Positions 37,250 to 46,301 of a DNA stretch of 64,000 nucleotides are shown in pieces. Within the stretch, counting starts at the first letter, position 1; each line of letters begins with the position of its first letter. This DNA comes from Ramlibacter sp. (GTDB lineage: Bacteria; Pseudomonadota; Gammaproteobacteria; Burkholderiales; Burkholderiaceae_C). The DNA is taken from the NCBI GenBank assembly GCA_019635415.1, contig JAHBZN010000002.1:248001-312000 (forward strand). The letters run 5' to 3'. The notes below the pieces were generated by a model, which saw only the letters and a program-made list of their open reading frames with translations, was not told where the DNA came from and searched no databases. A program made the position numbers and the translations under genes.

Positions 37250-38454
37250 GCAAGCAAGTGCAGGAAGCCTATATCGTTGCCGCCACGCGCACCCCGATCG
37301 GTCGGTCGCACAAGGGCTATTTCCGCAACACCCGCCCCGACGACCTGCTGGCCACCGCACTGCGCGCCGCACTGGCGCAGGTGCCCGGCCTGGACCCCAA
37401 GGCCGTGGAGGACGTGATCTGTGGCTGCGCCATTCCCGAGGGCCCGCAGGGCCTGAACGTGGCGCGCATTGGCGCGGTGCTGGCCGGCCTGCCCAAGAGC
37501 GTGGGCGGCATTACCGTGAACCGCTTCTGCGCGTCCGGCCTGTCGGCCGTGCAGATGGCGGCCGACCGCATCCGCGTGGGCGAGGCCGACGTTATGATCG
37601 CCGCGGGCACCGAAAGCATGAGCATGGTGCCCATGATGGGCAACTCGCCCAGCCTGTCGCCCACCATCTTCAGCGACCCCGACGACATCGAGAGCTATGG
37701 CATTGCCTACGGCATGGGCCTGACGGCCGAGAAGGTCGCCCAGCAGTGGAAGGTCAGCCGCGAGGCGCAGGACGAATTCGCCTATCGCTCGCACATGAAG
37801 GCCGTGGCCGCCATGAAGGCTGGCGAGTTTGCGGGCGAGATCACGCCGGTGGACGTGGCCGAGCGCTCGCTCGATCTGGAAGCCGCCGAGGTGAGCGTGA
37901 GCACACGCACGGTCAACCTGGACGAAGGCGCCCGACCCGACACCACGCCCGAGGGCCTGGCCAAGCTGCGCACGGTGTTCAGCGCGCGCGGCTCGGTGAC
38001 CGCGGGCAACAGCTCGCAAACGTCGGACGGCGCCGGTGCCCTGATCCTGGCCAGCGAAGCCGCGGTCAAGCGCTTTGGCCTCAAGCCGCTGGCACGCTTC
38101 GTGAGCTATGCCAGCAAGGGGGTTCCGCCGCACATCATGGGCATCGGCCCGATCGAAGCCATCCCGGCCGCGCTGCGCTACGCCGGCCTGAAGCAGGACG
38201 ACATGGACTGGATCGAGCTCAACGAAGCGTTTGCCGCGCAGTCGCTGGCCGTCATGAACACGCTGGGACTAGACCCGGCCAAGGTCAACCCCATGGGCGG
38301 TGCCATCGCGCTGGGCCACCCGCTGGGGGCCACCGGTGCTATCCGCTCCGCGACAGTGGTTCACGCGCTGCAGCGCAAGAATCTCAAGTACGGCATGGTC
38401 ACCATGTGCGTGGGCATGGGGCAAGGCGCGGCCGGCATCTTCGAACGCGTCTGA
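37246..38454 (+). CDS. Acetyl-CoA C-acyltransferase (3-ketoacyl-CoA thiolase)
   Basis: 402 residues. Thiolytic cleavage of 3-ketoacyl-CoA in beta-oxidation. The three active-site boxes are visible: NRFCASGLSAVQ (nucleophilic Cys), NPMGGAIALGHPLGATGA (His) and CVGMGQGAAG (second Cys). Length and motifs fit FadA-type rather than biosynthetic thiolases, though the two cannot be told apart with certainty here. ATGA overlap with the upstream thioesterase gene. Confidence 0.94.
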   Translation: MSKQVQEAYIVAATRTPIGRSHKGYFRNTRPDDLLATALRAALAQVPGLDPKAVEDVICGCAIPEGPQGLNVARIGAVLAGLPKSVGGITVNRFCASGLSAVQMAADRIRVGEADVMIAAGTESMSMVPMMGNSPSLSPTIFSDPDDIESYGIAYGMGLTAEKVAQQWKVSREAQDEFAYRSHMKAVAAMKAGEFAGEITPVDVAERSLDLEAAEVSVSTRTVNLDEGARPDTTPEGLAKLRTVFSARGSVTAGNSSQTSDGAGALILASEAAVKRFGLKPLARFVSYASKGVPPHIMGIGPIEAIPAALRYAGLKQDDMDWIELNEAFAAQSLAVMNTLGLDPAKVNPMGGAIALGHPLGATGAIRSATVVHALQRKNLKYGMVTMCVGMGQGAAGIFERV

Positions 38455-38505
38455 TCCCGCCGAAACACCGGCCCCGCCGCGGGCCGGCCTGATACGGAGA
38501 CAAGA

Positions 38506-39312
38506 GTGGGACATGCTTTCGACGACGCCGTTGCGCTGACGCCGCTGGACGAGAACCGCAGCCAGGGCCATACCAGCCCGGCCTACGCCAACATGGTGGG
38601 GCCGTTTGGCGGCATCACCGCCGCGCAGGCGCTTTCTGCCGTGCTGCGGCACCCGCAATTGCTGGGCGAACCGGTGTCGCTCACCGTCAACTTCTGCGCC
38701 GCGGTGGCCGATGGCGACTTCGCGGTCACGGCCCGCCCGGTGCGCACCAACCGGTCCACCCAGCACTGGGTGATCGAGATGACCCAGGGCGACGCCACCG
38801 TGCTCACGGCCACCGCCTTCACGGCGCTGCGGCGCGACACCTGGGGCGCCGGCGAGCATGCCATGCCCGCGGTCGCCGCGCCCGCCGAGGTGGACCTGCC
38901 GCGCGGACCGGGCCGCGTGGAGTGGATCAACCGCTATGAGATGCGGTTTGCCGAAGGGGGCTTCCCGACCGCCTGGGACGGCGCCGACCATGGGGTGAGC
39001 CGCACGCGGCTGTGGCTGCGCGACCAGCCCCCGCGCCCGTTGGATTTTGCCTCCCTTACCGCGCTGTCCGACGTGTTCTTTCCGCGCATCTGGCGCCGCC
39101 GCGCCAGGCCGGTGCCGATCGGCACCGTCTCCATGACGGTGTATTTCCATGCCGGCGCCGAGCAACTCAAGGCCACGGGCACGGGCTATCTGCTGGGGCA
39201 GGCGCAGGCCCAGGCGTTCCAAAAGGGCTATTTCGACCAGACGGCCCAGTTGTGGAACGAGGCCGCAGAATTGCTGGTCACGACCCACCAGATCGTCTAC
39301 TACAAGGAATAG
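38506..39312 (+). CDS. Acyl-CoA thioesterase family protein (double hotdog)
   Basis: 268 residues from a GTG start with a GGAGA Shine-Dalgarno eight bases upstream. Two hotdog halves in the TesB/4HBT_3 style: N-terminal SPAYANMVGPFGGITAAQAL and C-terminal PIGTVSMTVYFHAGAE. It hydrolyses acyl-CoA thioesters. It is encoded 51 bases after the thiolase gene and 3 bases ahead of an SDR gene, within the operon. Confidence 0.82.
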   Translation: MGHAFDDAVALTPLDENRSQGHTSPAYANMVGPFGGITAAQALSAVLRHPQLLGEPVSLTVNFCAAVADGDFAVTARPVRTNRSTQHWVIEMTQGDATVLTATAFTALRRDTWGAGEHAMPAVAAPAEVDLPRGPGRVEWINRYEMRFAEGGFPTAWDGADHGVSRTRLWLRDQPPRPLDFASLTALSDVFFPRIWRRRARPVPIGTVSMTVYFHAGAEQLKATGTGYLLGQAQAQAFQKGYFDQTAQLWNEAAELLVTTHQIVYYKE

Positions 39313-39315
39313 GTC

Positions 39316-40050
39316 ATGGCCCCCGTAGCCCTCATCATCGGCGCCGGTGACGCCACCGGCGGCGCGATTGCGCGGCGTTTCGCGCGTGGCGGCTACACGG
39401 CCTGCGCCACGCGCCGCAGCCTGGACAAGCTGCAGCCGCTGCTGGAGCAGATCCGCGCCGAAGGGGGCACCGCGCATGGCTTTGCCTCCGATGCGCGCAA
39501 GGAGGAAGAAGTGGTGGCCCTCGTCGAGCAGATCGAGTCCACCCTCGGGCCCATCGAGGTCCTGGCGTTCAACATCGGCGCCAACGTGCCCAGCAGCATC
39601 CTCGAGGAGTCGGCGCGCAAGTATTTCAAGATCTGGGAGATGGCCTGCTTCAGCGGCTTTCTGAACGGGCGCGAGGTGGCCAGGCGCATGGTCACGCGGG
39701 CCGGCCCCCAGCGCCAGCAGACCATCATCTTCACCGGAGCCACGGCCTCGCTGCGCGGGGCTTCGGGCTTCGCGGCCTTTGCCGGCGCCAAGCACGCACT
39801 GCGCGCGCTGGCCCAGAGCATGGCGCGCGAGCTGGGGCCGCGTGGCATCCACGTGGCCCACAGCATCATTGACGGCGCCATCGACACCGAATTCATCCGC
39901 GAGAATTTCCCCCAGCGCTACGCGCTCAAGTCCGAGGACGGCATCCTCAACCCCGACCACATCGCCGACGCCTACTGGATGCTGCACCAGCAGCCGCGCG
40001 ATGCCTGGACGCATGAACTGGATTTGCGCCCGTACATGGAGAAGTTCTGA
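39316..40050 (+). CDS. SDR family protein with Phe in place of the catalytic Tyr
   Basis: 244 residues. The nucleotide-binding motif is GAGDATGG (about 8-15). The usual YxxxK reads FAGAK in the segment SGFAAFAGAKHALRAL, so the catalytic Tyr is Phe while the Lys remains. FTGATASLRG supplies the Ser-position region. The canonical SDR reaction is therefore doubtful, and the protein could bind NAD(P) and an acyl-CoA without reduction or use another residue. Its stop shares one base with the next gene start. Co-transcribed with the beta-oxidation enzymes. Confidence 0.82.
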   Translation: MAPVALIIGAGDATGGAIARRFARGGYTACATRRSLDKLQPLLEQIRAEGGTAHGFASDARKEEEVVALVEQIESTLGPIEVLAFNIGANVPSSILEESARKYFKIWEMACFSGFLNGREVARRMVTRAGPQRQQTIIFTGATASLRGASGFAAFAGAKHALRALAQSMARELGPRGIHVAHSIIDGAIDTEFIRENFPQRYALKSEDGILNPDHIADAYWMLHQQPRDAWTHELDLRPYMEKF

Positions 40051-40649
40051 TGGCCAAGGCGTTCGAGTTCTGGTTTGATTTCGGCAGCCCCGCGTCCTAC
40101 CTCGCGCACACCCAGGTGGCCGCCCTGGCGCAGGCCACGGGCGCGCAGGCGCAGTACCGGCCTATGCTGCTGGGCGGCGTGTTCCAGGCCACGGGCAACC
40201 ACTCGCCGGCCACCATTGCGGCCAAGGGCGCCTACACCTTCATCGACTTTGACCGGTTCGCGGCCCGCTATCACGTGCCGCTGAACCGCAACCCGCACTT
40301 TCCGATCAACACCCTGACGCTGATGCGCGGCGCCGTGGGCCTGCAACTGCGCGAGCCCGACCGCTTCATGCCCTATGTGGACGCGGTGTTCCGCGCCATC
40401 TGGGTCGACGCGCTGAACCTCAACGACCCCGCCGTCGTGGGCGCGGTGCTGCAGGCAGCCGGGTTCGACCCTGCTGCGCTGCTGGCCCTCACGCAGGACG
40501 CCCAGGTCAAGGACCGGCTCAAGGCCGTGACGCAGGAGGCGGTCGAGCGCGGCGTCTTTGGCGCCCCGACCTTCTTTGTAGGCTCCCAGATGTTCTGGGG
40601 CCAGGACCGGATCGATTTCGTCAAGCAAGCACTGGAAGCCCACCCATGA
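40050..40649 (+). CDS. 2-hydroxychromene-2-carboxylate isomerase-like (kappa-GST/DsbA fold)
   Basis: 199 residues. DsbA-like thioredoxin fold without the CxxC pair. EFWFDFGSPASYLAHTQ carries the Ser that binds glutathione in kappa-class enzymes, and FGAPTFFVGSQMFWGQDRIDF is the conserved cis-Pro and C-terminal part. Family members isomerise chromene carboxylates in naphthalene breakdown, but copies in fatty-acid operons are common and their substrate is unknown. Overlaps both neighbours. Confidence 0.83.
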   Translation: MAKAFEFWFDFGSPASYLAHTQVAALAQATGAQAQYRPMLLGGVFQATGNHSPATIAAKGAYTFIDFDRFAARYHVPLNRNPHFPINTLTLMRGAVGLQLREPDRFMPYVDAVFRAIWVDALNLNDPAVVGAVLQAAGFDPAALLALTQDAQVKDRLKAVTQEAVERGVFGAPTFFVGSQMFWGQDRIDFVKQALEAHP

Positions 40650-41413
40650 GTACCGACATCCTCACCCACACCGAAGCCGGTGTCATGACCGTCACGCTGA
40701 ACCGCGTGGACAAGAAGAACTCCATCACCGCCGCCATGTACGGCGCCATGGCCGATGCGCTGCAGGCCGCGCAGGACGATGCCGCCGTGCGCGTGGTGCT
40801 GCTGCAGGGCCATGAAACCATCTTCAGCGCGGGCAACGACATCGGAGACTTCCTGAACAAGCCGCCCGCGGGGACCAACTCCCCCGTGTTCCGCTTCCTG
40901 CACGGCATTGCCACCTTCACCAAGCCGCTGATCGCCGCGGTCTGCGGGCCGGCGGTGGGCGTGGGCACCACGATGCTGATGCACTGCGACCTGGTGTACG
41001 CGGGCGACAACGCCGCCTTCAGCATGCCGTTCGTGAACCTGGGCCTGTGCCCCGAGGCGGCGTCCAGCCTGCTGGTGCCGCAAATGCTGGGCTACCACCG
41101 CGCGGCCGAAGCCCTGCTCATGGGCGAACCCTTCATGGCCGAGGCCGCGCTCGAGGTCGGCCTTGTCAACCGCGTGGTGCCGCCCACCGAGGTCAACAAC
41201 TACGCGCAGGCCCAGGCGCGCAAACTGGCGGCCAAGCCCGTCAGCTCGCTGATCGAGACCAAGCGCCTCATGAAGAAAGGCCAGGCGCAGCTCGTGCAGC
41301 AGCAGATGGACGAAGAGGGCGCCAGCTTCCGCCGCATGCTCGGCGAGCCCGCGGCCAAGGAGGCGTTCACCGCCTTCATGGAGCGCCGCAAGCCCGATTT
41401 CAGCAAGGTTTGA
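40646..41413 (+). CDS. Enoyl-CoA hydratase/isomerase family protein
   Basis: 255 residues. Crotonase fold: FSAGNDIGDFL (oxyanion hole), CGPAVGVGTTMLMHCDLVYAGDNAAFSMPFVNLGLCPEAAS (second oxyanion site and active-site region). A hydratase or a delta3-delta2 isomerase is possible. The residues seen do not settle which. ATGA overlap with the isomerase gene. Last enzyme before a dispersed repeat. Confidence 0.9.
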   Translation: MSTDILTHTEAGVMTVTLNRVDKKNSITAAMYGAMADALQAAQDDAAVRVVLLQGHETIFSAGNDIGDFLNKPPAGTNSPVFRFLHGIATFTKPLIAAVCGPAVGVGTTMLMHCDLVYAGDNAAFSMPFVNLGLCPEAASSLLVPQMLGYHRAAEALLMGEPFMAEAALEVGLVNRVVPPTEVNNYAQAQARKLAAKPVSSLIETKRLMKKGQAQLVQQQMDEEGASFRRMLGEPAAKEAFTAFMERRKPDFSKV

Positions 41414-41427
41414 GGTCAAAAGTGGCT

Positions 41428-41474
41428 GTAGCCCCCGGCTGGCGGGGACTTTCAGCTATCTAATTTGTAGCAAA
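41428..41474. repeat. Dispersed repeat copy C
   Basis: Starts GTAGCCCCCGGCTGGCGGGG and ends GCTATCTAATTTGTAGCAAA. Read on the other strand it is TTTGCTACAAATTAGATAGC...GGGGGCTAC. It lies between the crotonase and SDR genes. Confidence 0.6.
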
Positions 41475-41486
41475 CAGGAGACCGTC

Positions 41487-42335
41487 ATGGCGCACACCCC
41501 GTCACTCAAGGGCAAGACACTCTTCATCACCGGGGCCTCGCGCGGCATCGGCCTGGCCATCGCCAAGCGGGCCGCGGCAGACGGCGCCCAGGTCGTGGTG
41601 GCCGCCAAGACCACCGACACCAACCCCAAGCTGCCGGGCACCATCTACAGTGCGGCCGAGGAGATCAAGGCCGCTGGCGGTCAGGCGTTGCCGCTGGTGG
41701 TCGACATCCGCGACGAGGCGGCCGTGACCGCGGCCGTGGCCCAGGCCGTGCAAGCCTTTGGCGGCATCGACATCCTGGTCAACAACGCCAGCGCCATCAG
41801 CCTGACCGACACCGAGCACACCCCGATGAAGCGCTACGACCTGATGAACCAGGTCAACGCGCGCGGCACCTACCTGTGCACCCAGGCCTGCCTGGCCGAA
41901 CTCCGCAAGTCGGCCGCGGCGGGGCGGGGCGGCCATGTGCTCAACATGTCGCCACCGCTGTCCATGAAGCAGCACTGGTTCGAGAACCACACCGCCTACA
42001 CCATGGCCAAGTACGGCATGAGCATGTGCACGCTGGGCCACTCGGGCGAGTTCAAGAAATACGGCATCGCCGTCAACAGCCTGTGGCCGCGCACCGCCAT
42101 CGCCACGGCCGCGCTGCAGATGATTCCGGGCGTGGACGTGAACCTGTGCCGCACGCCCGAGATCCTGTCGGACGCCGCGTATTTCATCCTCACCAGCGAC
42201 CCCAGGGCCGAAGGCGGCAGCGGAAACTTTTACATCGACGACGAGCTGCTCGCGGCGCACGGCATCACAAATCTGGAAAAATACGCGGTCAAGCCGGGCA
42301 CCACCCGGTTCATCCCCGACTTTTTTGTGGATTGA
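41487..42335 (+). CDS. SDR family oxidoreductase (HSDL2-like)
   Basis: 282 residues. TGASRGIG (about 12-19), NNAS, NMSPPLSM and the catalytic YTMAK are present. The PKLPGTIYSAAEEIKAAGG insertion after the first Rossmann unit and the WPRTAIATAA segment are typical of the hydroxysteroid-dehydrogenase-like HSDL2 group, which is linked to lipid metabolism. GGAG Shine-Dalgarno. A YCII gene follows six bases later. Confidence 0.87.
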   Translation: MAHTPSLKGKTLFITGASRGIGLAIAKRAAADGAQVVVAAKTTDTNPKLPGTIYSAAEEIKAAGGQALPLVVDIRDEAAVTAAVAQAVQAFGGIDILVNNASAISLTDTEHTPMKRYDLMNQVNARGTYLCTQACLAELRKSAAAGRGGHVLNMSPPLSMKQHWFENHTAYTMAKYGMSMCTLGHSGEFKKYGIAVNSLWPRTAIATAALQMIPGVDVNLCRTPEILSDAAYFILTSDPRAEGGSGNFYIDDELLAAHGITNLEKYAVKPGTTRFIPDFFVD

Positions 42336-42341
42336 ACTGCC

Positions 42342-42737
42342 ATGAGCTACATGCTGCTGATTGCCGAACCCGTGGGCCAGCGCCGTGCCCGCACCGAAGC
42401 CGAGGGCCGGGCCGCCTACCAGCAGATGATCGACTTTGCCGAGGACCTCACGGCGCGCGGCCTGCTCAAGGCCACGCAGTCGCTGGCGTCCGAGAACCAG
42501 GCCGCGCGGGTCACGGTGCGTGGTGGCAAGGCCCAGGTGGTGGACGGTCCGTTCGCCGAGGCCAAGGAAATGATCGGCGGCTACTTCCTGCTCACCTGCC
42601 AGACCTTTGAGGAGGCCGTGGCCATTGCCCGCGAATGCCCCGCGGCCACCTGGGCCACGGTGGAAGTGCGCGGCTTTGCGCCCTGCTATGACGATGGGGT
42701 GCGCCCGCTGGCGCCGCAGACCTCGGTGGCTGCCTAG
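42342..42737 (+). CDS. YCII-family (DGPF) protein
   Basis: 131 residues. A small ferredoxin-like fold with the DGPF motif at 68-71 (VVDGPFAEAKEMIGG). Such proteins accompany ECF42 sigma factors, and their biochemical role is unknown. It starts six bases after the HSDL2-like SDR gene and is probably transcribed with it, upstream of the ECF42-type promoter. It is thus a separate unit from the second YCII gene. Confidence 0.87.
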   Translation: MSYMLLIAEPVGQRRARTEAEGRAAYQQMIDFAEDLTARGLLKATQSLASENQAARVTVRGGKAQVVDGPFAEAKEMIGGYFLLTCQTFEEAVAIARECPAATWATVEVRGFAPCYDDGVRPLAPQTSVAA

Positions 42738-42757
42738 GGTTTTTACTTAAATCAGTG

Positions 42758-42784
42758 TGTCGAAACCGCGGCGGGCGGTTCGTC
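42758..42784 (+). promoter_or_regulatory. Candidate ECF42-dependent promoter
   Basis: TGTCGA (42758-42763) and CGTC (42781-42784) are separated by exactly 17 bases. This matches the pattern I recall for the ECF42 group (-35 TGTCGA, -10 CGA/TC). It sits in the 96-base gap ahead of the VOC-YCII-VOC-VOC-sigma operon, so the sigma factor encoded there would drive its own transcription. Confidence 0.75.
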
Positions 42785-42833
42785 GTGGTGGTAAGGGCCC
42801 ATGGTTCGGGCCTGTCGCAAGGAGTGATCCACC

Positions 42834-43250
42834 ATGAACCCTGTCGTCCACTTTGAAATGCCGTATGACGATGCGGACCGCATCGTCCGTTTCTACGAAG
42901 CAGCCTTTGGCTGGCAGCTCCAGCCGCTGGGCGAGGGCATGGGCCACTACGTGCTGGCCACCACGGCCACGGGGGCCGATGCGCCGGCGGTGCCGCCCAC
43001 CGCGGTGCGCGGCGCCATCAATGGCGGCTTCTACCCCCGCAAGCCCGACTGGCCCGCGCAATACCCCTCGGTGGTGATCGCGGTGGACGACCTCCCGGCG
43101 GCCATGGTGCGCGTGGCGGCCGCCGGCGGCGAGGTGCTGGGCGAGCCCATGGAGATTCCGGGCGCCGGCCTCTATGTTTCGTTTTTCGACACCGAGCGCA
43201 ACCGCGTGAGCCTGCTGCAGCCGCTGCCGCCGGCCGGCGCCACCTGCTGA
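42834..43250 (+). CDS. VOC-superfamily protein (glyoxalase-like)
   Basis: 138 residues. Two beta-alpha-beta-beta-beta units, with PVVHFEMPYDDADRIVRFYEAAFGWQ at the start and the metal-type residues in FFDTERNRVSLLQ at the end. VOC proteins bind metals and catalyse isomerisation, dioxygenation or antibiotic binding. The reaction here is unknown. First gene after the candidate ECF42 promoter, with an AAGGAG Shine-Dalgarno. Confidence 0.86.
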   Translation: MNPVVHFEMPYDDADRIVRFYEAAFGWQLQPLGEGMGHYVLATTATGADAPAVPPTAVRGAINGGFYPRKPDWPAQYPSVVIAVDDLPAAMVRVAAAGGEVLGEPMEIPGAGLYVSFFDTERNRVSLLQPLPPAGATC

Positions 43251-43275
43251 TGCGCCCCCAGCCCAGGAGAACCCC

Positions 43276-43716
43276 ATGCGTTTCATGATCATCGTCAAGT
43301 CGTGCCCCGAGTTCGAAGCCGAGACCACGCCCCAGACCCCGGACGAGGCCTTGATGGCCGAGATGGCCGACTTCCATGAAGAACTCAGTAAGGCCGGTGT
43401 GCTGCTCGACGCCAGCGGCCTGCAACCCAGCCGCAAGGGCTGGCGCATCCATTACGACGGGCAAAAGCGCACCGTGGTGGACGGCCCGTTTGCCGAAAGC
43501 AAGGAACTGATCGCCGGCTTCACCACCATCCAGGTGCGCAGCCGGGAGGAAGCCATGGAGTGGGCGCGCCGCTTTCCCAACCCCGCGGGCCGCGATGCGC
43601 AGGCCGTGATCGAGGTGCGCCAGCTCTACGAACTGGACGACTTCACCCCCAGCGCGCAGGTGGAGCGCTTCCGCGAAATGAACACCCCTGAACGCCAACA
43701 ACCCGCCTCTGCCTGA
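43276..43716 (+). CDS. YCII-family (DGPF) protein
   Basis: 146 residues. DGPF at 69-72 in VVDGPFAESKELIAGF, then the RSREEAMEWARRFPNP segment typical of the family. Longer than the first YCII protein in the window. Encoded within the ECF42-promoter operon, where the YCII and sigma genes are expected together. Function unknown. Confidence 0.9.
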   Translation: MRFMIIVKSCPEFEAETTPQTPDEALMAEMADFHEELSKAGVLLDASGLQPSRKGWRIHYDGQKRTVVDGPFAESKELIAGFTTIQVRSREEAMEWARRFPNPAGRDAQAVIEVRQLYELDDFTPSAQVERFREMNTPERQQPASA

Positions 43717-43731
43717 AAAGGAGCAATCAAC

Positions 43732-44133
43732 ATGCAGATCAAATTCATCAGCGTCATGGTGGCTGACCAGGACAAGGCGCTGGCCTTCTACACCGAGACC
43801 CTGGGCTTCCAGAAATGCGCCGACATTCCCATGGGCAGCTACCGCTGGTTGACCGTGACCTCGCCCGACGGCATTGACGGCGTGGAGCTGGTGCTGGAGC
43901 CCATGGCCTTCCCTCCCGCGCAGGTCTACCAGAAGGCCTTGTTCGAGGCCGGCATTCCTGCCACCGCCGTGATCACCACCGACATCCAGGCCGAGGTGAA
44001 AAAGCTCAAGGCCAGGGGCGTGGTCTTTCGCGGCGAGCCGCAGGCCATGGGCCCGATCACCGCCGTGGTGTTTGAAGACACGTGCGGCAACCTCATCAAC
44101 CTGGTCCAGCCCGCAGCCCCGGGGCAGGCCTGA
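43732..44133 (+). CDS. VOC-superfamily protein
   Basis: 133 residues. IKFISVMVADQDKALAFYTETLGFQ is the first VOC unit. FEDTCGNLINLVQP near the end holds the metal-ligand position. Close to the glyoxalase/bleomycin-resistance type found beside ECF42 sigma genes. GGAG Shine-Dalgarno, 15 bases after the YCII gene. Confidence 0.88.
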   Translation: MQIKFISVMVADQDKALAFYTETLGFQKCADIPMGSYRWLTVTSPDGIDGVELVLEPMAFPPAQVYQKALFEAGIPATAVITTDIQAEVKKLKARGVVFRGEPQAMGPITAVVFEDTCGNLINLVQPAAPGQA

Positions 44134-44152
44134 ACCAACTCAAGGAGTTCCC

Positions 44153-44563
44153 ATGTCACGCCAGATTTTCGTCAACCTGCCCATCAAGAACATGGCTGCA
44201 AGCCAGTCCTTCTTCAAAAGCCTGGGCTTCAGCTTCAACCCGCAATTCACCAACGAGCAGGGCGCCTGCATGGTGGTGGCCGACAACATCTTCGTGATGC
44301 TGCTCATCGAGCCGTTCTTCCAGACCTTTACCAAGAAGCCCGTGGCCGACGCCACGAAATCCACCGAAGTGCTGGTTTGCCTGTCGTGCGAAAGCCGCGC
44401 CGAGGTGGATGACCTCGTCCGCAAGGCCGTGGCCGCCGGCGCCACCACGCCCAACCCGCCGCAGGACCACGGCTTCATGTACGCGCACAGCTTCAGCGAC
44501 CTGGACGGCCACGGCTGGGAACTGGTCTACATGGACCCGGCCGCCACGCCGCCCCAGATGTAA
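44153..44563 (+). CDS. VOC-superfamily protein
   Basis: 136 residues from the ATG at 44153, which has AAGGAG upstream. The longer in-frame ORF starts inside the preceding gene. QIFVNLPIKNMAASQSFFKSLGF and FSDLDGHGWELVYMDP mark the two ends of the VOC fold (the second with the usual DxxGH pattern). It resembles lactoylglutathione lyase-like relatives of unknown substrate. Twelve bases ahead of the sigma gene. Confidence 0.88.
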   Translation: MSRQIFVNLPIKNMAASQSFFKSLGFSFNPQFTNEQGACMVVADNIFVMLLIEPFFQTFTKKPVADATKSTEVLVCLSCESRAEVDDLVRKAVAAGATTPNPPQDHGFMYAHSFSDLDGHGWELVYMDPAATPPQM

Positions 44564-44575
44564 GCACCGCGGCTG

Positions 44576-45874
<1,299 letters not shown>

Positions 45875-45891
45875 GTCGCTGAGTGGGCTAG

Positions 45892-45930
45892 TTGCTACAA
45901 GTTTCGTAGCACACTGAGGCCGCCGGGTAT
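45892..45930. repeat. Dispersed repeat copy F
   Basis: TTGCTACAAGTTTCGTAGC followed by ACACTGAGGCCGCCGGG, shorter than other copies but with the same TTGCTAC...TAGC core. It lies just after the sigma gene. Confidence 0.5.
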
Positions 45931-46288
45931 GGACTCCAAGCATATTTGGCTTGAAATCCAGGCGCAAGGGCATGCCGGGAGTCCTGTTTGTGGTCTCTGC
46001 GCCGGATGCAGGCCGTTCAAAGCATTCCACGTAGCTCAATTGCCTCGCAAGCTATAGTTCTTCTACCGCTGACCCTTGGAAGCTGATCAAGTAGCTGGGT
46101 TGGCAGGGGTAGATAGGAGGCAGGTTTGGGGGACATCATGAATACTGTTTTTTTGTCCGGCCAATACGGTTCCGATGATCATTTCGGGCGGGACTGCGCC
46201 ATATGAATCTGCATCGATCGAGCCCACGGGCCCAATTTATTTCGTCGTCTATCTTGGGAATGCCAAGATAGGCGCTCGGCTACATTGA
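45931..46288. other. Intergenic region before the integron-like island
   Basis: No recognisable gene. A 22-codon ORF at 46138-46206 has a GGGGGA box before its ATG but no homology that I can name, so it is not called. No integron integrase reading frame, tRNA or attachment site was found in this stretch. A strong hairpin near its end (46249-46271) is given separately. Base composition is lower in GC than the flanking operons. Confidence 0.4.
46249..46271. other. Hairpin next to a GTTRRRY recombination box
   Basis: CTATCTTGG, loop GAATG, CCAAGATAG: a perfect 9-bp stem. It lies 17 bases before the GTTAGAC box and may be the central stem of a degraded integron attC or attI-adjacent site. Confidence 0.4.
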
Positions 46289-46295
46289 GTTAGAC
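46289..46295 (+). other. Integron R'-type box at left end of the island
   Basis: GTTAGAC fits the GTTRRRY core of integron recombination sites and lies 6 bases before the start codon of the first island gene, as in cassettes. The upstream arm is not clear, so the site is incomplete or is an attI remnant. Confidence 0.5.
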
Positions 46296-46301
46296 CGCAC
46301 A

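Noticed and set aside
46138..46206. A 22-codon ORF with a GGGGGA box
   Set aside because: No homology or conserved features can be claimed for so short a frame. Recorded only in the intergenic note.
45875..46301. Search for an integron integrase or attI beside the cassette island
   Set aside because: No integrase-like frame is present in the gap or elsewhere in the window, and the GTTAGAC box lacks a clear partner. The island is therefore described as integrase-less.
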